A stretch of DNA of 64,000 nucleotides from Afipia massiliensis (GCF_001006325.2 NZ_LBIA02000001.1:2109501-2173500), one strand, 5' to 3'. Counted from the stretch's first letter, positions 37,508 to 46,147 are shown. Made by a program: numbers and translations. Notes: generated by a model from the sequence alone, not told the origin.

Positions 37508-37819
37508 ATGAAGGTCGTAAAAACTGCAGCGATCGTACTCGCAACCTCGGCAATGCTGACCGGCACCGTGCTGGCGCAGGGCGCTTCGTCTGACACGCGG
37601 GTTCGCGGTGGCGCGCAGGGCGGTGTCTCCGGCCCTGCCGGTGTGACTGGCGGGGCCAATACCGGAGCCGGCGTTGATTCACATGTCGGAGGCTCGGGCG
37701 CGCATGTCGGAGCCGGCGGTCAGACTGGCGCGAAGGGCACTGTCGGATCGGGCGCCGGTGGAGCCGTCAACGGGGCGGCCGGCGCAGCCGGTGGTGCTGC
37801 GGGCGGCCTCAAACGCTAG
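37508..37819 (+). CDS. Small exported glycine/alanine-rich protein
   Basis: A 103-residue protein with a signal peptide (residues 1-23, ending VLAQG). The ATG at 37508 follows AAGGAGAAGTG. The mature part is nearly all Gly, Ala, Val, Ser and Thr, with short repeats such as GGSGAHVGAGGQTGAKG. Likely a disordered periplasmic or secreted protein. No function can be inferred. A hairpin with a T-tract follows, so it is probably monocistronic. Confidence 0.7.
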   Translation: MKVVKTAAIVLATSAMLTGTVLAQGASSDTRVRGGAQGGVSGPAGVTGGANTGAGVDSHVGGSGAHVGAGGQTGAKGTVGSGAGGAVNGAAGAAGGAAGGLKR

Positions 37820-37856
37820 AGCGCCCGAAAGCTCTTAGTCTCTCCGCACAACAAGA

Positions 37857-37885
37857 ACTCCGGTCGCGTCCGCGGCCGGAGTTTT
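37857..37885 (+). terminator. Terminator of the glycine-rich protein gene
   Basis: Stem ACTCCGG/CCGGAGT with a 12-nt loop that can itself pair (CGC/GCG), followed by TTT C. It is 37 bases past the stop codon, before the convergent arfB. Confidence 0.7.
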
Positions 37886-37903
37886 CAATGGATGTGACGG
37901 CAA

Positions 37904-38323
37904 TCAATCGTCGAAGCTGCGCGTATTGCGCTTTGCCTTGACGTCGCTGCGACGTTTCTTGCCGTCGAGCCGGCGTATCTTGGAGCCCAGCGTAGGCTTG
38001 GTGGCGCGGCGCGGCTTCGGGCGCACCGAGGCTTCGCGCAGAAGGTCCAGCAGCCGGTCGATGGCGTCGGCGCGGTTGCGCTCCTGGGTGCGGAAGCGCT
38101 GGGCGTGAATGACGATCACGCCGTCCTTGGTCATGCGCTGGCCCGCGAGTGTTGTCAGCCGCATCATGGTATCGGGCGCCAGCGCCACGCGGCTGACATC
38201 GAAGCGCAACTGCGCGGCGGTCGAGAGCTTGTTGACGTTCTGCCCGCCCGGCCCGGAGGCGCGGACGAAGGCGATGTCGAGGTCCTTCTCGTCGATGGTG
38301 ATGTCGCGGGTGACTCGGAGCAT
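37904..38323 (-). CDS. arfB: Alternative ribosome-rescue factor / peptidyl-tRNA hydrolase ArfB
   Basis: A 139-residue protein. It has the catalytic GGQ loop in ASGPGGQNVNKLSTAAQLRF and a long basic C-terminal tail (RPKPRRATKPT, then KKRRSDVKAKRN) that enters the empty mRNA channel of stalled ribosomes. It hydrolyses the peptidyl-tRNA to free non-stop complexes. Length and tail fit ArfB (YaeJ) and not the larger RF1/RF2. Confidence 0.94.
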   Translation of the reverse strand: MLRVTRDITIDEKDLDIAFVRASGPGGQNVNKLSTAAQLRFDVSRVALAPDTMMRLTTLAGQRMTKDGVIVIHAQRFRTQERNRADAIDRLLDLLREASVRPKPRRATKPTLGSKIRRLDGKKRRSDVKAKRNTRSFDD

Positions 38324-38338
38324 ACAGAACGCCTAGCA

Positions 38339-38390
38339 CGATCCGGATACGTCGGCACCGGTTTTCCGGAACGACGGCGAAAAGCTCTAG
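38339..38390. repeat. Degenerate dispersed palindrome between arfB and the TauE/SafE gene
   Basis: CGATCCGGATACGTCGGCAC then CGGTTTTCCGGAACGACGG. It resembles the GATCCGGAAA-ACCGGTTTTCCGG family seen in these genomes, with several mismatches. Confidence 0.45.
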
Positions 38391-39142
38391 GCGTAAATCT
38401 TCGCCAGCATGTCGCCCGCGAGATAGATGCCGAGCAGCAGCATGGCGATCAGAAACCAGCGCCGGAACGTGTCCGCATCCATGCGCGAGCGCAGCAACTG
38501 GCCGAGATACATGCCGGAAAAGGCCGCGACCATCGCGACAAGGCCGGGAACGGCGACCGTTGCATTCAGCAACCCCGCGCTGGTGAGGTTGAATGCCAGT
38601 GCCACAGTCGCCGTGGTGAAGAACACACCGAGCGCCTGGACCAGTTCGTCCTTTTCCATCCCGATGGCCTGCATGAAGGGCATCGATGGAATCACCTGCA
38701 CGCCGGTCGCGGCCGAGATGACACCCGTGACCAGTCCGACGATGCCGCCGACCCATTTCTCGTTCCGGCGGGCGACGCTGAAGCGGACCTTGGACAGGCC
38801 GATGATCGCGTAGATCACCAGCAGCACACCGAGAATGATGGTGCCGTAACGCGCATAGGGACCGGTCATCAGTCCTGCGCCGAGCCAGATGCCGATCATC
38901 GTCGCGATCATTAGCGGCCACAGCCTGCGCACGATGTCGCGCAGATAGGGGCCGACGAAGGTTTGCCAGATGTTGGTGACGATGGCGGGCACGATCACGA
39001 TGGCGAGGGCGTGTGCCGGCGGCATCCTTGTCGCGAGAAGGCCCATCGCCACAGTCGGCAGGCCGAGACCGATGGTGCCCTTGACGAAGCCTGCAAGGAG
39101 AAACACAGCGGCGATGGTGATGATGAGAATCGGATCTGACAT
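38387..39142 (-). CDS. TauE/SafE family anion exporter
   Basis: A 251-residue polytopic membrane protein (about eight helices) of the TauE/SafE (DUF81) family. It begins ILIITIAAVFLLAGFVKGTIGLGLPTVAMG, the first half-repeat; the second contains VGLVTGVISAATGVQVIPSMPF. I took the ATG at 39142 so the first helix is at the N-terminus; an ATG at 39154 is close. Members export sulfite, sulfoacetate or similar anions. A LysR gene diverges 107 bases upstream and probably controls it. Confidence 0.88.
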   Translation of the reverse strand: MSDPILIITIAAVFLLAGFVKGTIGLGLPTVAMGLLATRMPPAHALAIVIVPAIVTNIWQTFVGPYLRDIVRRLWPLMIATMIGIWLGAGLMTGPYARYGTIILGVLLVIYAIIGLSKVRFSVARRNEKWVGGIVGLVTGVISAATGVQVIPSMPFMQAIGMEKDELVQALGVFFTTATVALAFNLTSAGLLNATVAVPGLVAMVAAFSGMYLGQLLRSRMDADTFRRWFLIAMLLLGIYLAGDMLAKIYA

Positions 39143-39249
39143 TGAACTGAGCATGGCACGCACATTGACCGGCAGCGGCAAACTGCACAATCTGGAGAAT
39201 ACGGAGTTAGCCTTCGGGTGTGGCGAAGGCCGTGTAAAGGGTCCAGGCC

Positions 39250-40143
39250 ATGCATTTTGATCTGGTGGATATGCGGCTGTTCGTGGCGGTCGCCGAGGCA
39301 CGCAGCATCACCCACGGCGCGGAACGATCGGCCCTGGCACTGGCGTCGGCCAGCGCGCGCATCAAGAGTATGGAAGCGGCGCTGGGCGTGCCGCTGCTCG
39401 AGCGGCAACGGCGCGGCGTCCGGCTTACCGCCGCGGGTGAAAGCCTGCTCGATCATGCCCGCGTCGTGCTGCATCAGGTGGCAGCGATGCAGGGCGAACT
39501 CACCGCATACGCGCGAGGCCTGAAGGCGCGCATTCACATGCTCGCCAACACGTCCGGCGCAAGCGAACACCTGCCGAAGGCGCTGGCGTCGTTTCTCGCG
39601 AGATATCCCGCGATCAGCGTCGACGTGGAGGAACGCGAGAGCGCGGAGATCGCCACGGCGGTGGCGTCCGGCGCGGCCGATATCGGTCTCGCCGTCGAGG
39701 CGATGCTGCCCGAGGGGCTCCACCGTTTTCCGTTCTGCGACGATCGGCTGGTGCTGATCGCGCCGCCGGGTGACGAGATCGCGCAGCGGCGGCAGACGAA
39801 TTTCCGCGATGTCGCGGCGCGCGATTTCGTCGGTCTCACCGAAGCCAGCGCGCTGCAGAATCATATCGCGATGCAGGCCGCGAAACTGGGAGTCCGCCTG
39901 CGGATAAGGGCGCGGCTCAGAGGCTTCGATGCGATCTGCCAGATGGTGGAAGCCGGCGTCGGTCTTGCGATTATTCCGGACGTAGCCGCGCGCCGCTACA
40001 GCCGGTCAATGCGAATCAAAATGGTCCGCATGTCCGATCCATGGGCCAGCCGCAGGCTGGCGATCTGCATGCGCAGCCGGCAGTCACTGCCCCGGCCGGT
40101 GCAGCAACTGGCGGATCATCTGAAGGCGTTTGTGAAGGTGTAG
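39250..40143 (+). CDS. LysR-family transcriptional regulator
   Basis: A 297-residue regulator. The N-terminal helix-turn-helix is ITHGAERSALALASASARIKS within residues 18-38, followed by LGVPLLERQRRGVRLTAAGE. The C-terminal effector domain spans 90-295. The binding half-site is less canonical than usual (ASASARIK in place of QSAVSRQIK). It is divergent from the TauE/SafE gene, so it likely senses the exported anion or its precursor. Confidence 0.9.
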   Translation: MHFDLVDMRLFVAVAEARSITHGAERSALALASASARIKSMEAALGVPLLERQRRGVRLTAAGESLLDHARVVLHQVAAMQGELTAYARGLKARIHMLANTSGASEHLPKALASFLARYPAISVDVEERESAEIATAVASGAADIGLAVEAMLPEGLHRFPFCDDRLVLIAPPGDEIAQRRQTNFRDVAARDFVGLTEASALQNHIAMQAAKLGVRLRIRARLRGFDAICQMVEAGVGLAIIPDVAARRYSRSMRIKMVRMSDPWASRRLAICMRSRQSLPRPVQQLADHLKAFVKV

Positions 40144-40160
40144 TGCCGAGGGTGAACGCC

Positions 40161-40943
40161 TTACCCATTCAGCAACTTCAATGCCTCGTCGTGTAACCGC
40201 TTGTCGCCGGCCGCGACGATGCGTCCGCCGGACTGCGCGGGCTTGCCGTCCCAGGTGGTGATGATGCCGCCGGCGCCGGTGACGATCGGGATCAAGGCGG
40301 CAACGTCATACGATTTCAGCTCGGTCTCGATGATGAGATCGAGATGACCGGCAGCGAGCATGCAGTAAGCGTAGCAATCGCCGCCGTAGCGCGACAGCCG
40401 CACGCCGGCTTCGACGCGCTCGAACTGGGCGCGGTCCGGCGCATTCATCAAACGGGGGCTGGTGGTAAACAGCGTGGCCTCCGCCAGCGTCGCGCAGCGT
40501 CGCACCGACAGTTTGCGCTTGCCGGAAGGCCCTTCATAGCGCGCGGAGCCGCCGTCGCCGCTGAAACGCTCGCCGATGTAAGGCTGATGCATCATGCCGA
40601 ACACCGGCGCACCGTTATGCATCAGCGCGATCAGCGTCCCCCAGATCGGCAGGCCGGCGATGAAGGACTTGGTGCCATCGATCGGATCGAGCACCCAGAC
40701 ATACTCGGCATCGGCCCGCTCAGATCCGAACTCCTCGCCGACGATGCCGTGTAAGGGGAAGCTGTCCTTGATCATCCGGCGCATCACGGCCTCGGCGGCG
40801 CGGTCGGCTTCGGTGACAGGATCGAGGTCGCGACCCACGTTCTTGTTCTCGACGCTCAGCGAGGTGCGAAAAAAGGGAAGGATGGTGTCGCCTGAGGCGG
40901 TCGCCAGTCGTCCGATAAAAGCGGTGAAGTCGATAACCGTCAC
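40161..40943 (-). CDS. hisN: Histidinol-phosphatase, inositol-monophosphatase type
   Basis: A 260-residue Mg-dependent phosphatase of the IMPase family. Motifs are VGEEFGSE, DPIDGTKSFI and the C-terminal KSYDVAALIPIVTGAGG. In alphaproteobacteria the HisN type replaces HisB phosphatase in histidine synthesis, and SYDVAAL with GGDCYAYCMLA are typical of it. So hisG, hisZ and hisN are all in this window, though not in one operon. It is divergent from the sRNA at 41331. Confidence 0.9.
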   Translation of the reverse strand: MTVIDFTAFIGRLATASGDTILPFFRTSLSVENKNVGRDLDPVTEADRAAEAVMRRMIKDSFPLHGIVGEEFGSERADAEYVWVLDPIDGTKSFIAGLPIWGTLIALMHNGAPVFGMMHQPYIGERFSGDGGSARYEGPSGKRKLSVRRCATLAEATLFTTSPRLMNAPDRAQFERVEAGVRLSRYGGDCYAYCMLAAGHLDLIIETELKSYDVAALIPIVTGAGGIITTWDGKPAQSGGRIVAAGDKRLHDEALKLLNG

Positions 40944-41330
40944 GGGGATTCCTTTGAAGCGACTGCGAGTGGGGCGGACTGTAAATGCGAACTGGTGACG
41001 GCCCTAATATGAGTCCGGGCGACGGCAAGCATCGAAAATTTAACCCGCGTACCACTAATCCAAATGTTCATTCCTTACTTCCTGATTCCAAAGCGAAGGT
41101 CGAAATGAAAGCCTCTCAGGCTAAATATAGTATTTGAGATTCATTTCATGGGTGCGATTCCAAGCTTTTTTGGCAGTTTGGAGAGGACTATATTTCGATT
41201 AAGTGTTTGTATTTAAACGTGTATTTCCTCATAAATCTCGATTTCGGTCGCAAGTCTGTTATGCATTCAGAGCATGACAAAATCTTTAAAAATACTTGCC
41301 CTGAGTGCGCTGCGGTTGCATATTGTTGCG
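40944..41330. other. AT-richer intergenic region upstream of hisN and the sRNA
   Basis: Nearly 390 bases without a gene, clearly poorer in GC than the surroundings from about 41040. It must hold the hisN promoter and that of the sRNA (TTGCCC at 41296-41301, 17 bases, CATATT at 41319-41324). I see no other structure. Confidence 0.5.
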
Positions 41331-41419
41331 GTGCGATAACGCCTTGCGTTATTGCTGCCCTCCTTGGGCGTTTCCTCCCTAGACTTGGGCCACTTGCTTT
41401 CGCGAGTGGCCCTTTTTTT
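41331..41419 (+). ncRNA. Small RNA of the alpha-r8 / suhB (MmgR-like) type
   Basis: A compact chain of structures: stem GCGATAACGC/GCGTTATTGC (41333-41355, 3-nt loop), a small GCCC-tcctt-GGGC hairpin (41357-41368), the single-stranded TTTCCTCCCT (41371-41380), and a terminator of 11 bp (GGGCCACTTGC-tttc-GCGAGTGGCCC) followed by seven T. The order and the TTTCCTCCCT core match MmgR of Sinorhizobium and the Rfam suhB family. The two CCTCC stretches are complementary to Shine-Dalgarno sequences. The neighbouring hisN is an IMPase/SuhB-family gene, as the family name suggests. Ends are estimated. Confidence 0.8.
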
Positions 41420-41507
41420 CTGTCCGGCGATGGGGGAAGCAAACGCCGGCATTGATTCATCATGCACAGGAAAAATTTCGCGCGCTGAAACAGGCGCGGG
41501 AAGACGC

Positions 41508-42395
41508 CTATTCGGCTGCGGCCTGGAATGGCCCGAGACTGTCGAGCGGGATCGCGGCCAGTGCCTCGGCGAGCACGATGAAATCATCAGCCACCTTGCG
41601 GAATTGCGGGCCACGCTCGCGCCGCCGCTCGTCCATGTAGATCGCGCGGTTGAGTTCGAGCTGAATCGTATGCAGTCCGCTGGCCGGGTTGCCGTAGTGT
41701 TCGGTGATAAAGCCGCCTGCGTAAGGCTTGTTGCGGCCGACCGAATACCCCTGCGCCGTCAGCGTTTCCTCGACGACATCAGGCAACAGGCTTGCGCAGC
41801 TTGTGCCGTAACGGTCGCCGATCACCACGTCGGGACGCTTCGGCTCGTCACGCGACACGCCGACCGACGGCATCGAGTGGCAATCGACCAGGACGACCGT
41901 GCCGAACGCCTGATGCGCCTTGTTGATGAGGCGACGCAGCGCACGGTGATAAGGCTTGTAGAGCGCCTCGATCCGGTTCAGCGCGTCCTCGACATCGAGG
42001 CGCTCGAAATAGATCTCCTGGCCGTCGCCGACCACGCGCGGAATCGTCCCCAGGCCGCCCGCGACCCGCATCGAACGGGTATTAGCGAAGCTCGGGAGCC
42101 GGCCCGCGAACATGCGCGGATCGAGCTCATAAGGCTCGCGATTGACGTCCACATAGGAGCGCGGAAAATTCACCCGGACCATGGGAAATCCGCGGCCGGT
42201 GAGATCCGCGATGATTTCGTCCATGAACGAATCTTCCGAACGGCGCAGCGCAGCCTCATCGATGCGGGAAGCGGCCAGAAACTCGCGCGGATAGACCGAT
42301 CCTGAATGCGGGGAGTTGAAGATGATCGGCGCGCGCCAGACCGGCGGCTCGATAATTTCGAATGGAGGCGACAACTCGTCCTCGAACTGGGTCAT
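41508..42395 (-). CDS. N-formylglutamate amidohydrolase
   Basis: A 295-residue zinc hydrolase of the FGase (HutG) family. It has IIFNSPHSGSVYPREFL near the start, VDCHSMPS with a metal-binding histidine, and NPASGLHTIQLELNRAIYMDE toward the end. It releases formate and glutamate in the five-step histidine degradation route, though no other hut gene is near. The ATG at 42395 has GAGAGG 5 bases upstream, preferred over the in-frame GTG at 42401. Confidence 0.92.
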   Translation of the reverse strand: MTQFEDELSPPFEIIEPPVWRAPIIFNSPHSGSVYPREFLAASRIDEAALRRSEDSFMDEIIADLTGRGFPMVRVNFPRSYVDVNREPYELDPRMFAGRLPSFANTRSMRVAGGLGTIPRVVGDGQEIYFERLDVEDALNRIEALYKPYHRALRRLINKAHQAFGTVVLVDCHSMPSVGVSRDEPKRPDVVIGDRYGTSCASLLPDVVEETLTAQGYSVGRNKPYAGGFITEHYGNPASGLHTIQLELNRAIYMDERRRERGPQFRKVADDFIVLAEALAAIPLDSLGPFQAAAE

Positions 42396-42627
42396 TGCCA
42401 CCTCTCTACTTCGCCATTCGCACCCGCGGCGTTATTTTTGCCGCTGCTGAAATGCCTGACCAGACAACACATTTTCGCCGGAAAAGCGGGTGTTTTGTGC
42501 AACATCATTGTCCGCAAACCTAACCGATCTGCCAATAGGAACTTCGCCTTCACCCGAAATTTACTACCGTGCGGGCAAATAGAGGGCAGGGGACTTTCTC
42601 CATTCACGGGATTTGACGACCAGCGCC

Positions 42628-42990
42628 ATGCAGCACAAAATTCTCCTTGCCGAAGACGACAACGACATGCGCCGCTTTCTGGTCAAGGCACTGGAGAATG
42701 CAGGGTTTCAGGTCTCGTCCTACGATAACGGGCTGTCAGCCTATCAGAGGCTGCGCGAAGAGCCTTTTGAAATGCTTCTAACCGACATCGTGATGCCGGA
42801 GATGGACGGGATCGAACTGGCGCGCCGCGCCTCCGAGCTGGATCCCGACATCAAGATCATGTTCATCACCGGTTTCGCCGCCGTGGCGCTGAATTCCGAC
42901 TCCGAGGCGCCGAAAAACGCCAAGGTGCTCTCCAAGCCCGTGCATCTGCGCGAATTGGTCAGCGAAGTGAACAAGATGCTGGCGGCCTGA
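42628..42990 (+). CDS. cpdR: Cell-cycle response regulator CpdR
   Basis: A 120-residue single-domain receiver. It has the acidic pocket AEDDNDMRRF (Asp10, Asp11), the phosphoacceptor Asp53 in LLTDIVMPEMDG, and lysine in VLSKPVHLREL. The sequence is nearly invariant among alphaproteobacterial CpdR. Unphosphorylated CpdR primes the ClpXP protease for cell-cycle substrates; phosphorylation comes from the CckA-ChpT relay. It ends in Ala-Ala, which in Caulobacter is needed for CpdR's own turnover. A TTG at 42613 is an unlikely earlier start. Confidence 0.95.
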   Translation: MQHKILLAEDDNDMRRFLVKALENAGFQVSSYDNGLSAYQRLREEPFEMLLTDIVMPEMDGIELARRASELDPDIKIMFITGFAAVALNSDSEAPKNAKVLSKPVHLRELVSEVNKMLAA

Positions 42991-43096
42991 GGCGGCTGTC
43001 GATTGGGGGCGATTTGCCCCGAAAACACGGTTTCCCGTCCTTGCCTGCGGCGATCCAAGCCGATATAGGGACGCATCCCGGCACCAGTGGTCTTAA

Positions 43097-43171
43097 GGGC
43101 GCGTAGCTCAGCGGGAGAGCACCTCGTTGACATCGAGGGGGTCACAGGTTCGATCCCTGTCGCGCCCACCA
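43097..43171 (+). tRNA. tRNA-Val (anticodon GAC)
   Basis: Complete cloverleaf: acceptor GGGCGCG/CGCGCCC, D-stem GCTC/GAGC, anticodon stem CCTCG/CGAGG with loop TTGACAT (GAC at 43129-43131), T-stem ACAGG/CCTGT with TTCGATC, and an encoded CCA end. It reads GUC and GUU codons. Confidence 0.98.
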
Positions 43172-43304
43172 TCCTTTCTTCTCAATGCGCGCAGCTGCGT
43201 GACCTTGCAGAGACACTCCTGGTTTGAATCTCGGCCCGCGAACGTGCGCCGATTGTAACCCACAGACTCCCCCTCTACGACTTCTTCGGGGACTGGGGGA
43301 TTTC

Positions 43305-45068
43305 ATGACCAAAACAGCCGTTTTTTCGGTGATCGCGGTGCTTGCCTTTTCGGCGCTGCCCGCATCTGCGCAAACTGCCCGCGATATTGCGCTTCGGGTT
43401 TCACCTCCGGCCCCGGTGGCCAATCCCCTTTCGTGGGGCGGCCTTTACATCGGCGCGGGTTTTGGCCGCGAAAAGAAATCGCTCGATCAGGGAACGGCCT
43501 ACCAGACGGTCACGCCAAGTGGGCCTGGCTTCGCGACGAACGAACCGATCCCGTTGCAGAACACGAATTATCTCAATCGCGGTCACGTTCTTGGGGGATA
43601 CCTCTGGCAGTACGAACGGCTTTTGCTCGGAGCCGAGGGAGACTATTCGTTCGGCGACCGTGTCCCGACTTCGATTCCGTTCGGGCCTGAGCCCGGCGCA
43701 TGCGGCGTGGGAACGACCGGCAACTTTATCTGCGGCAGCCCGACATCCTTTGGCTCGGTCGAAACGATGGGACATTTGCGCGCAATCGCGGGCGTTGCCA
43801 TCAGCCCGAACCTGATGGCTTTTGTCAGCGGCGGTGCCGCCTTCGGCAAGAGCGATACCGTCGGCTCCCATGTCGGGTTCTTTTTGACGAGCAGCCCGAG
43901 TCTACCTGTTCTTGTCACCGGAAACTCTTTAGCTCCGAACAAGAATCTGGTCGGCACATCCATCGGCGGCGGCATCCAGGTGAAAGCCAGCCAGAATCTC
44001 GTCGCCCGGCTCGAATATCTGAAGGATACCTACGATGGCGTGGTGACGAGCGGCGCAGCCGTTCAGGCCAATCTCGGCGGCACACTCGTGACGATGACGT
44101 CGCCGAGCGAGAAAGTGAAAGTGACCAACGAAACCATTCGTGCGTCGCTGATCTATCGCTTCGATCCTGACATGTCGCCATCTTCGGCCGCCGCCCTCGG
44201 CTGGCAGTCGTTCACGACCGATCCCGCGCTTTATGCCAACACATGGGCAGGCTTCTATGTCGGCGGCGGCATCACCCAGAATAATTACAGGGTCAGCCAG
44301 GACAGCGGCATGACGCTGACCATCGATGACAGCAATACGCCCGGCTTGGACGTGTCCAAACAAGGAGGTTTTGCACGAACGATGGATCGCACCGGCGATC
44401 ACCTTCTTCTCGGCTATCGCGCGCAACTGCACAGGTTCTGGCTCGGGGTCGAAGGAGATTTCGAGTTCAATTCGCTCTCAAGTCTCGCGAGCAGGAAGAG
44501 CCCCGGACAGTTCGGAGGCCCGGGGGGAGGTAACATGACCTGTTATCTCCAGTTCACGAACACCACTCATTGCCTCGGGTTGTCGATGCAGGGAAATCTT
44601 TCCGTCGAAACCAAAAATCACCTTCGTCTGATGGCCGGCTTCGTCATCACACCTCAACTGTCCGGATTCTTCTCCATCGGAAAGTCCTACGGCGTGGTCG
44701 CGGGCAGCCTTGGAACGAGCGCCGGCGGCATCGTTTCTGTCCCGCCAAGCTGGCCACTCGTAGGGGCCGCAACAGTCACCCGGACTTTTGCTCCCGAGAA
44801 CCTGATCGGCAACACGATCGGCGGCGGGTTTGAATTCAAGGCGACGGAAGATCTTTCCATCCGGGGCGAGTATCTGCGCGACACGTATGCGTGGAAGCAT
44901 CTCGGGGGCCACGGCGCAGGCTTTGGCGGAACCATTGGCACTGTTACCACCAACTCCTTCGCCGCGACGGCCAGTGAACATAAGATCGTGAACGAAGCCT
45001 ACCGGGTCTCGCTGGTCTATCGTTTCCTGAATCCGCAGAGCGATCGGTTCTGTTCGTTCTGCTGGTGA
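43305..45068 (+). CDS. Tandem double beta-barrel outer-membrane protein (Omp25/RopB-like)
   Basis: A 587-residue outer-membrane protein. Signal peptide residues 1-23 (LPASAQ). Two homologous opacity/Omp25-type barrels follow: the first starts WGGLYIGAGFG (about 44) and ends with SLIYRFDPD (about 288), the second starts WAGFYVGGGIT (about 313) and ends SLVYRFLNP (about 574). Each has an EYL(K/R)DTY strand near its end. Normal members have one barrel of 200-270 residues. The tail SDRFCSFCW after the last strand, with two cysteines, is unusual since such barrels normally end in an aromatic residue. The ATG at 43305 has GGGGGA upstream. It lies 134 bases after tRNA-Val. Confidence 0.85.
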   Translation: MTKTAVFSVIAVLAFSALPASAQTARDIALRVSPPAPVANPLSWGGLYIGAGFGREKKSLDQGTAYQTVTPSGPGFATNEPIPLQNTNYLNRGHVLGGYLWQYERLLLGAEGDYSFGDRVPTSIPFGPEPGACGVGTTGNFICGSPTSFGSVETMGHLRAIAGVAISPNLMAFVSGGAAFGKSDTVGSHVGFFLTSSPSLPVLVTGNSLAPNKNLVGTSIGGGIQVKASQNLVARLEYLKDTYDGVVTSGAAVQANLGGTLVTMTSPSEKVKVTNETIRASLIYRFDPDMSPSSAAALGWQSFTTDPALYANTWAGFYVGGGITQNNYRVSQDSGMTLTIDDSNTPGLDVSKQGGFARTMDRTGDHLLLGYRAQLHRFWLGVEGDFEFNSLSSLASRKSPGQFGGPGGGNMTCYLQFTNTTHCLGLSMQGNLSVETKNHLRLMAGFVITPQLSGFFSIGKSYGVVAGSLGTSAGGIVSVPPSWPLVGAATVTRTFAPENLIGNTIGGGFEFKATEDLSIRGEYLRDTYAWKHLGGHGAGFGGTIGTVTTNSFAATASEHKIVNEAYRVSLVYRFLNPQSDRFCSFCW

Positions 45069-45174
45069 TCTTCGTTGCAGGCAATCGCGCCTGCCGGTCC
45101 TGAGATCGGCGGGCGTTTTCTTGTGTGCGGAACTCTCAAGGCGCTGCCGCGTTGCATGTGTCGGAGGACCTGAC

Positions 45175-45387
45175 ATGCGAACTTTTCTGGGAATGGTACT
45201 GGGCTGCCTGCTGACCATCGGCGTGGTTTATGTGCACGATTCGATGGCGACATCGACGGTCGCCAGCGGCGCATCGGCGGGCACGTCGCGCCAGATCGTG
45301 AACTGGGACGTCGCCGCCAGCGAGTGGGGACAGGTCAAGGAGAATGTCCGCACGACGTGGCTGAAGCTCACCGCCAGCAGCGGTTAG
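45175..45387 (+). CDS. Small single-pass membrane or exported protein
   Basis: A 70-residue protein. ATG at 45175 with GGAGG seven bases upstream. N-terminal hydrophobic segment (residues 3-22, FLGMVLGCLLTIGVVYV) serves as an anchor or signal. The rest is hydrophilic with a conserved-looking NWDVAASEWGQVKENVRTTW helix. Such proteins recur in Bradyrhizobium relatives without a known role. Closed by a strong hairpin terminator. Confidence 0.7.
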   Translation: MRTFLGMVLGCLLTIGVVYVHDSMATSTVASGASAGTSRQIVNWDVAASEWGQVKENVRTTWLKLTASSG

Positions 45388-45421
45388 AGACTTCCCTGAC
45401 TCACGCGATTGACATTGGACG

Positions 45422-45447
45422 AGCCCGGCAGCAATGCCGGGCTTTTG
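45422..45447 (+). terminator. Terminator after the 70-residue protein gene
   Basis: 8-bp stem AGCCCGGC/GCCGGGCT, 6-nt loop, then TTT G TTC. It lies between convergent genes. Confidence 0.8.
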
Positions 45448-45457
45448 TTCGGATGGA

Positions 45458-45781
45458 TCAGACGTCCGTTGTCTTCTTCTCCAGCATGCGCGTGGCGCGG
45501 GATCGGATCGTCGCCTGAACGCCGTGCGCCAGGCCCGCAAGCAGCCAGGGCAGCGTCACTTCGACTTTGACGTGATCCTCCGCGACATCGACCGTTCCGC
45601 TGACCTGCTGTCTCAGCGCCGTCAGCTGAAACGCGAGACGATCGCCGCTCCAGATCTCCTCGTTGATCTGGAGAATCTTTGCGTATTCCGAACGGACGCT
45701 GCCGAGCCCGGCTTTCAGGCGGCGGGCCGCTTCCTCCTTGCCGAGCTTGTGGGGAATGGAGACGATGAACGGTTGAGCCAA
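45458..45781 (-). CDS. Polyhydroxyalkanoic acid system (PHA granule region) family protein
   Basis: A 107-residue soluble protein matching the family described as polyhydroxyalkanoic acid system protein. FIVSIPHKLGKEEAARRLKAGL is its hallmark start, followed by a beta-rich part (GTVDVAEDHVKVEVTLPWLLAGL) and a C-terminal helix. No ATG is available; I chose TTG at 45781, seven bases after GAGG, over TTG at 45799. The family name comes from location near PHA genes in other bacteria; no PHA synthase is in this window. Confidence 0.75.
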   Translation of the reverse strand: MAQPFIVSIPHKLGKEEAARRLKAGLGSVRSEYAKILQINEEIWSGDRLAFQLTALRQQVSGTVDVAEDHVKVEVTLPWLLAGLAHGVQATIRSRATRMLEKKTTDV

Positions 45782-45949
45782 TGTCGTGCCTCGGAACAAT
45801 GCGATCCGCGTTTCGGGGCCGACTATAGCAATTCGGGCTCCGCGACGGCGGAAAATAACCCGGCCCGCGGTCCCGGCGGCGTTTCATCTTCATTAACGCT
45901 GAGGCGTGCGGCCGCGTGCGGCGCAGGCCTTCTCGTGCTATTTTGAAGC

Positions 45950-46147
45950 ATGCTCCGCCTTGTGACAGTCGCGTCCGTGCTGTCGTCGAATACTGGTGCG
46001 CGTCCCGCACCTGTGATCGACACGACGGATGACGCCGCCACGGGCTATTGGGCTTACCGCCTCAGCGTCTCGCCGCAGGATCTTGCCGCTGCGATCGAGG
46101 AGGTCGGACCCGCTGTCGCCGCGGTGCGCCGGCATCTCGGCAAATAA
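45950..46147 (+). CDS. Small DUF3606-like protein
   Basis: A 65-residue frame whose second half, GYWAYRLSVSPQDLAAAIEE plus VGPAVAAVRRHLGK, matches the core of DUF3606 proteins (YW...LGVS...L..A...VG.....V...L). The first 25 residues are not typical and no good ribosome binding site precedes the ATG, so the start could be wrong or the gene could be decayed at its 5' end. Function unknown. Confidence 0.55.
   Translation: MLRLVTVASVLSSNTGARPAPVIDTTDDAATGYWAYRLSVSPQDLAAAIEEVGPAVAAVRRHLGK

Noticed and set aside
41207..41455. An 82-codon frame overlapping the small RNA
   Set aside because: Needs a TTG start with no ribosome binding site and runs through the sRNA stems and terminator, which explain the sequence better.
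43097..43304. tRNA-Val as an integration site for a genomic island covering the following genes
   Set aside because: No integrase lies next to it and I saw no second copy of the tRNA 3' end in the window. The genes that follow have normal composition.
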